Part shown: piece after piece, positions 7,001 through 8,367 of the stretch
How the letters are laid out: the number at the start of each line of letters is the position of its first letter
How positions within the stretch are numbered: the stretch's first letter is position 1
Source: JBCBKZ01 sp039026975
Lineage (GTDB): Bacteria > Bacteroidota > Bacteroidia > J057
Assembly (NCBI GenBank): GCA_039026975.1
Contig: JBCCLI010000293.1
Span: forward strand, 1-8,367
Length of the DNA stretch: 8,367 nt
Direction: 5' to 3'
The notes under the pieces: generated by a model
The model's database searches: none
The model's input: the letters and a program-made list of their open reading frames with translations, nothing else
What the model was told of the DNA's origin: nothing
Position numbers and translations under genes: made by a program

Positions 7001-8367
7001 GCAGTAGACCATGATGGAGAAGGTTCTCCCTTTTCTGCGGAAGCTACCTTTGAGATAGCGCCTCCTTTCTTTGCAGATGTTACAGAAACCGCATTTACTG
7101 CTGTACCTGAAGGAGTAGAAAACGGCGCCTTAACCTGGGGAGATTATGAAAGTGATGGAGACCTTGATTTACTGGTTACAGGAACTCGAGATGGAAACCC
7201 TTCTACCCAGCTGTTTGTCAATAATGGGGATGGAACCTTCCAGGAAATAAACTCCGGCTTAGTCAATATACAAGCGGGGGATGCCCTCTTTTTTGATGGA
7301 AATAATGATGGAATACTGGATATCCTCCTGACAGGCGAAACTAATGCAGACCCTGTATCTATCTACTATGTGGGGAGTATGAATGGAAGTTTCACAGAAA
7401 CACAGAATCTCACAGGAGTAAGGAATAGTAGCGCCTCTGTGCGAGATTTTGATAGAGATGGAGACTTAGACCTTATCCTGGCTGGAATTGATAAAGATGA
7501 TAATAGAATTACCTCCCTCTACAGAAATGATGGAGCAAGTTTTTCAGAAGTGAGTGGAACTGCCTTCGCGGGGGTAAATGCAAATATCAGCTGGTGGGAC
7601 TATAATAATGATGGGAATCCAGATATTCTCATAACAGGAGAAGGCTCAGATGGGCCCCTAACAGCTTTATATGAGAACCAAGGCGGGTCAGGGTCCTTTT
7701 CAGAAGTTGCAGACCTAGGGATCCCAGGACTATCTAATAGCAGTGTGTCCATAGGAGACTATGATAATGATGGAGATGAGGACCTACTAGTCTCAGGAAG
7801 TGCAGGGCTGGAGTTCATCACCCGCCTTTACAGAAATGATAATGGGAGTGTCAACGCTGCCATAGGATTTGAAGGAGTGAGAAATGGAAGTACTGCCTTT
7901 GGGGATTATAATCATGACGGATTCCTGGATATTCTCCTGACAGGGGAAGATGAAGGAGGAGAACCTTTCGCCCTGTTATACTTAAATAATACGGATGATA
8001 CCTTCACCCTGGATCTAATAAATAGTCCTGTTTTTACAGGGCTTAGAGCCAGTCAGGCTGCCTTTGGAGATTTTGATAGGGATGGAAATAATACCCTGGA
8101 TATTATCATGATGGGATCAAGAAGTGCTGGAAGCTTTCTGACCCTTTACAAAAATAGTACTACACAGCCTAACCTTCAGCCTACTGCTCCTACAGGCCTA
8201 AGCAGCCAGCAGCAAGGAAATATTATTACCCTTAGCTGGGAAAGACCCACGGGAGGATCTGCAGGAGGCTATAGTTTTAATGTCCTCTTGAGGGCAGTAG
8301 CTACAGGAGAGGTTATTTTCAGCGCTCAGGCTGATAATAATGGGCTGAGGAGAATATTAGGCCTTGG
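1061..8367 (+). CDS. giant FG-GAP/VCBS propeller and Fn3 surface protein (3' partial)
   Basis: One uninterrupted frame from ATG 1061 to the window edge, 2435 complete codons with no stop, so the full protein is longer. The start is the first ATG after an in-frame TAA at 1049-1051; no Shine-Dalgarno is seen. Residues 28-45 are a signal-peptide core (LILVGMLSFLIG, probable cleavage IYS|Q) after a long basic n-region; GTG at 1091 is an alternative start. The mature part is five blocks of seven FG-GAP/VCBS repeats, each followed by a fibronectin-III-like domain. Repeats have the form wgDxDxDGDxDlllsG followed by a LYxNxGxGxF-like stretch, spaced about 50-55 residues. Twenty-four of 35 have a strict D-x-[DN]-x-D-G-x-x-D calcium loop, five differ at one position, and six are degraded. 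By analogy with integrin alpha, each block should fold as a seven-bladed propeller. An exported calcium-binding adhesin or matrix protein is inferred; no catalytic motif is visible. The C-terminus (perhaps a type IX sorting domain) is missing. Confidence 0.93.
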   Translation, partial: MSLVLTLVKSVNTQLKSSLQKTIPSWGRLILVGMLSFLIGNIYSQSFSDITVATWEGDLVAAIEVSSVWADVNNDGSLDLIYSGLDTLGLPISGVYLNSGAPNYTLSRYNLGGIPGLKEAALAAGDVDNDGDIDVLISGETFGGSFITDVYKNDGEGAFASAFTLEGISRGAISLGDLDNDGDLDAVTAGESASGVLAEVYLNNGNGNMNSSQTLLGLVDGDIDLGDFDADGDLDMAICGADNLTDGDANLIIYTQDGTGNFSSFEELTGFVHADLEWSDLNTDGILELVVAGATSPDKSTAQASVFVFDGDDGFSASTLSGIAIVDAKLAIGDYTNDGLSDVLITGEGVEGLAEPAASLVLLKNGSTSVMDVDFGMTLLPTVDEFSWTSELVGIQRDVRWMDINNDSKLDFISLATIITAEADTFESFVIYENILDLEPLALVAPTDLTLSQEETTLIISWTDNANTGEITYQLGLGSEPGTYDIISPNFVSSTSTRSLAERGKWVGPNTFKFNGLANGTYYAVVQAIGANFQVASTPEASGALEDPLFKDATAEVFDTDDNPFGLFDGEIAFADINSDGNQDLIVAGNSSADPEIQIYENDGDASFSAPTILASITQPQLEFADLDLDGNLDIMVFGFDGGDYKWLAYKGEGNGSFSLLSSGIVDNVTSAVGKLGDFNGDGNLDMIIAGEAGGSPFTTIYQNINGTFSALAVQPLAPISQAALALADFNKDGRTDIFLSGNGTTGNEAYLYEGQGNFQFSTVTTEVNALQQGNAVWGDYDSDGDLDLLLSGKTGDAIGTASTVIYSPNGTGVYNPSGLTLPAIDRGEVKWADFNEDGLLDILFVGQEKDTELPLTALFRYDLESGSYLPVPDNSLSFPGIQDGQLAWGFANDDQKLDFAIQGKDASDAIIFKLYLNGEESENFSPGVPQDLTTDIGQQNITLSWNPPAGSTARVEGFSYHVFVGNAADTEDISSPPSLIDNGTHLISEFGAQSAKLVLPRDSFPEGTYYWGVQAIDQDFEGSTFATTTFTIQGPDFSDVTTLADLDGFSNTKAALAWGDYQNDGDLDLFMLGEKDGNAAVAFFVNQGDETFDIASLGIAALTDGDAVFWDYNGDRFLDLIISGDNAGQAETRLYKGNEDGSFTEVNAGITGVRNSSSSVGDFDRDGDMDLLLAGITQADVRISTIFENQGSDTFAELAGLDLPGVNAAVKWIDVNNDGWMDIILSGEGTDGPIATIYLNQTNKTFSQDTQSSLTAVSNSSLDLADIDNDGDTDLILTGDADGTATAIIYENNDGVLAEKQSLTGIKNGEARFGDLDNDGFVDIIISGESQDGSSITQLYLNSAGIFSLSTINSDFFEGLTNSALAVGDFDQDESKDLDFILTGTNSEGESIKLYKNNYDVEFTTPAAPTSLVANQQGTKAILSWEAATGSQASGYQYNILMESAASGGELIPALSDKTTGFRKVVSIGNVGQVLQTEVNGLVPGEKYTWQVQSIDQAFRGSSFSTADEFAIEQLPFEEEFDVVFNLVLDGFTESTLKLVDVDSDGDLEVVGIGADKNGTPTSFILQNAINENAGMTFQALPLGLKDGDIAAADVDNDGDIDLFLCGDDGAAARSVLYLNNGSGGFTASTFSFNGILGGDAEWADLDNDGDVDLVVSGNNGSIARTFTYVNQLDQGTFLLQITTLPGLERGAIHLADVNNDGITDVLMSGSDGTQLSGVVAINDGELAFTLDEDELPGFLDAALAAGDVDNDGDIDVFVSGNVNLSGSTLLTELYINDGTGDFQKDDLDLTDVSNGTLVLLDIDLDGKRDLILQGAGTANVLELWNNETLGNDISFEKDDVNSALFPALGGGSGVVVGDLDGNSTPDLLFTGLDDMGTTPAWYFFSNGGAEGNNTMAPAPGGLAASQSGSTALLSWNTRENGETYNFYVGSTTGTLDKNSPDAIISSGRRLLLADGNAGHNNATTLKDLAPGTYFWAVQAVDHDGEGSPFSAEATFEIAPPFFADVTETAFTAVPEGVENGALTWGDYESDGDLDLLVTGTRDGNPSTQLFVNNGDGTFQEINSGLVNIQAGDALFFDGNNDGILDILLTGETNADPVSIYYVGSMNGSFTETQNLTGVRNSSASVRDFDRDGDLDLILAGIDKDDNRITSLYRNDGASFSEVSGTAFAGVNANISWWDYNNDGNPDILITGEGSDGPLTALYENQGGSGSFSEVADLGIPGLSNSSVSIGDYDNDGDEDLLVSGSAGLEFITRLYRNDNGSVNAAIGFEGVRNGSTAFGDYNHDGFLDILLTGEDEGGEPFALLYLNNTDDTFTLDLINSPVFTGLRASQAAFGDFDRDGNNTLDIIMMGSRSAGSFLTLYKNSTTQPNLQPTAPTGLSSQQQGNIITLSWERPTGGSAGGYSFNVLLRAVATGEVIFSAQADNNGLRRILGL
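1196..2392 (+). repeat. propeller block A: seven FG-GAP repeats
   Basis: Residues about 46-444 of the giant protein, beginning FSDIT directly after the signal peptide. The first Asp codons of the seven calcium loops are at 1271, 1436, 1589, 1739, 1898, 2060 and 2267. Loops 1-4 are canonical (for example DVDNDGDID). Loop 5 ends in Glu, loop 6 has Thr at position 3, and loop 7 reads DINNDSKLD, with Ser in place of the Gly. The gap between repeats 6 and 7 is 207 bases instead of about 155, so this block carries an extra insertion of about 15 residues there. Its blade spacing does not clearly match blocks B-E. Confidence 0.85.
2393..2695 (+). repeat. fibronectin-III-like domain 1
   Basis: Residues about 445-545. 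Typical Fn3 landmarks are present: an opening APTDLTL, the B/C strand LIISW, and the late strand GTYYAVVQAIG. It separates propeller blocks A and B. It differs from the other Fn3 domains of this protein in having Ala where they have Trp in the GxYxWxVQ motif, and in a longer middle part rich in Ser and Thr. Confidence 0.75.
2696..3844 (+). repeat. propeller block B: seven FG-GAP repeats
   Basis: Residues about 546-928, opening FKDAT. First Asp codons of loops 1-6 are at 2786, 2936, 3092, 3245, 3398 and 3560; the equivalent position of repeat 7 is Phe at 3731. Loops 1-6 are all canonical (for example DYDSDGDLD), the most intact set of the five blocks. Repeat 7 reads FANDDQKLD and has lost both the first Asp and the Gly. 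The spacing series closely matches block D (last two gaps 162 and 171 bases in both). Confidence 0.87.
3845..4162 (+). repeat. fibronectin-III-like domain 2
   Basis: Residues about 929-1034. It opens GVPQDLT, with the core strand ITLSWNPP and the closing GTYYWGVQAIDQDFEGS, followed by a TFTI strand that leads into the next block. It joins propellers B and C. Its closest relative in the protein is Fn3 domain 4, sharing LSWN, YxxxVG, the GTYxWxVQAxDxDxEGS motif and the same F-[SA]-DVT junction into the following propeller. Confidence 0.8.
4163..5275 (+). repeat. propeller block C: seven FG-GAP repeats
   Basis: Residues about 1035-1405, opening FSDVT. First Asp codons are at 4241, 4394, 4547, 4703, 4859, 5006 and 5168. 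Loops 3-6 are canonical. Loop 1 has Gln at position 3, and loop 2 is DYNGDRFLD with Arg in place of Gly. Loop 7 is DFDQDESKDLD, which has a two-residue insertion and no Gly. This block is clearly the closest relative of block E, sharing GVRNSSxSV before loop 3, an EGxDGP stretch after loop 4 and the inserted seventh loop. Confidence 0.87.
5276..5605 (+). repeat. fibronectin-III-like domain 3
   Basis: Residues about 1406-1515, joining propellers C and D. It opens TPAAPTSLVANQQG and continues with LSWEAATG, the ASGYQYNIL strand, FRKVVSIG, and the closing GEKYTWQVQSIDQAFRGSSFS. It aligns with the start of domain 5 over APTxL, QQG, LSWE, TG, GYxxN and R+++xxG, and so belongs to a different Fn3 subtype from domains 2 and 4. 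Confidence 0.8.
5606..6751 (+). repeat. propeller block D: seven FG-GAP repeats
   Basis: Residues about 1516-1897. First Asp codons are at 5684, 5843, 5996, 6152, 6305, 6467 and 6638. Loops 2-6 are canonical. Loop 1 ends in Glu, and loop 7 reads DLDGNSTPD, with Asn and Ser in place of the Asp-Gly pair. The opening FEEEFDVVF differs from the FxDVT start of the other blocks. Repeat 5 (ALAAGDVDNDGDIDV) is identical over that stretch to repeat 2 of block A. Positions map to block B at an offset of 2898-2907 bases. Confidence 0.87.
6752..7060 (+). repeat. fibronectin-III-like domain 4
   Basis: Residues about 1898-2000, joining propellers D and E. It opens APAPGGLAASQSG, then LLSWN, a YNFYVG strand, and closes with GTYFWAVQAVDHDGEGSPFS followed by TFEIAPP. 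It is the counterpart of domain 2, starting 2907 bases later, the same offset seen between the preceding propellers B and D. Confidence 0.8.
7061..8179 (+). repeat. propeller block E: seven FG-GAP repeats
   Basis: Residues about 2001-2373, opening FADVT. First Asp codons are at 7142, 7295, 7445, 7598, 7757, 7904 and 8069. Loops 2-6 are canonical (for example DYDNDGDED). Loop 1 has Glu at position 3. Loop 7, DFDRDGNNTLD, carries a two-residue insertion at the same place as loop 7 of block C. Offsets to block C are 2895-2901 bases for every blade, so the two blocks align almost without gaps. Confidence 0.87.
8180..8367 (+). repeat. fibronectin-III-like domain 5 (cut by window edge)
   Basis: Residues from about 2374 to the last codon. 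The start APTGLSSQQQG, the strand ITLSWERPTG, GGYSFNVL and the later GLRRILGLG are visible; the closing GxYxWxVQ strand lies beyond the window. It matches the first half of domain 3, starting 2904 bases later. By the pattern of the gene, either another propeller or the C-terminal part of the protein should follow. Confidence 0.75.

Overview
The window looks like chromosomal DNA from a Bacteroidota bacterium, probably a marine or environmental member of the Cytophagales/Flavobacteriia type. This is inferred from four things: moderately AT-rich sequence, weak or absent Shine-Dalgarno sites, a TAnnTTTG-type -7 promoter element, and the style of the encoded proteins (signal peptides ending near S|Q; long FG-GAP/VCBS plus fibronectin-III surface proteins). 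No genus can be assigned.

Layout. Bases 1-229 are an AT-rich non-coding leader with one candidate promoter. A small secreted or membrane-tethered protein (259 aa) follows at 230-1009. It has a signal peptide, an N-terminal beta-sandwich-like region, a Kre9/Knh1-like Ig-fold domain, one transmembrane helix and a Pro/Asp-rich tail. After a 51-base gap with no convincing terminator, a giant gene starts at 1061 and is still open at the right edge (at least 2435 codons). Everything from 1061 onward is this one coding sequence; antisense and +frame open frames inside it are shadows of its repetitive DxDxDG codons.

The giant protein is very regular. After the signal peptide it reads as five blocks (A-E), each with exactly seven FG-GAP/VCBS repeats of about 50-55 residues. 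Each block is followed by one fibronectin-III-like domain, the fifth of which is cut by the window edge. Seven FG-GAP repeats is the number in an integrin-alpha beta-propeller, so each block is predicted to be one calcium-binding seven-bladed propeller, giving a string of propeller-Fn3 supermodules of about 480 residues. Two finer patterns stand out. The calcium loop is degraded or altered in the seventh blade of all five blocks. Blade positions of block B map onto D, and C onto E, at nearly constant offsets of 2.90 kb, indicating that a two-supermodule unit was duplicated.

The two genes are probably co-transcribed and both products are exported. The large one is best described as a calcium-dependent surface or secreted adhesin-like protein. 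Its C-terminus, where a type IX secretion sorting domain would be expected in this phylum, lies outside the window. FG-GAP/Fn3 proteins are known in Bacteroidota, so the novelty here lies in the modular architecture and its evolution, not in a new enzyme system.
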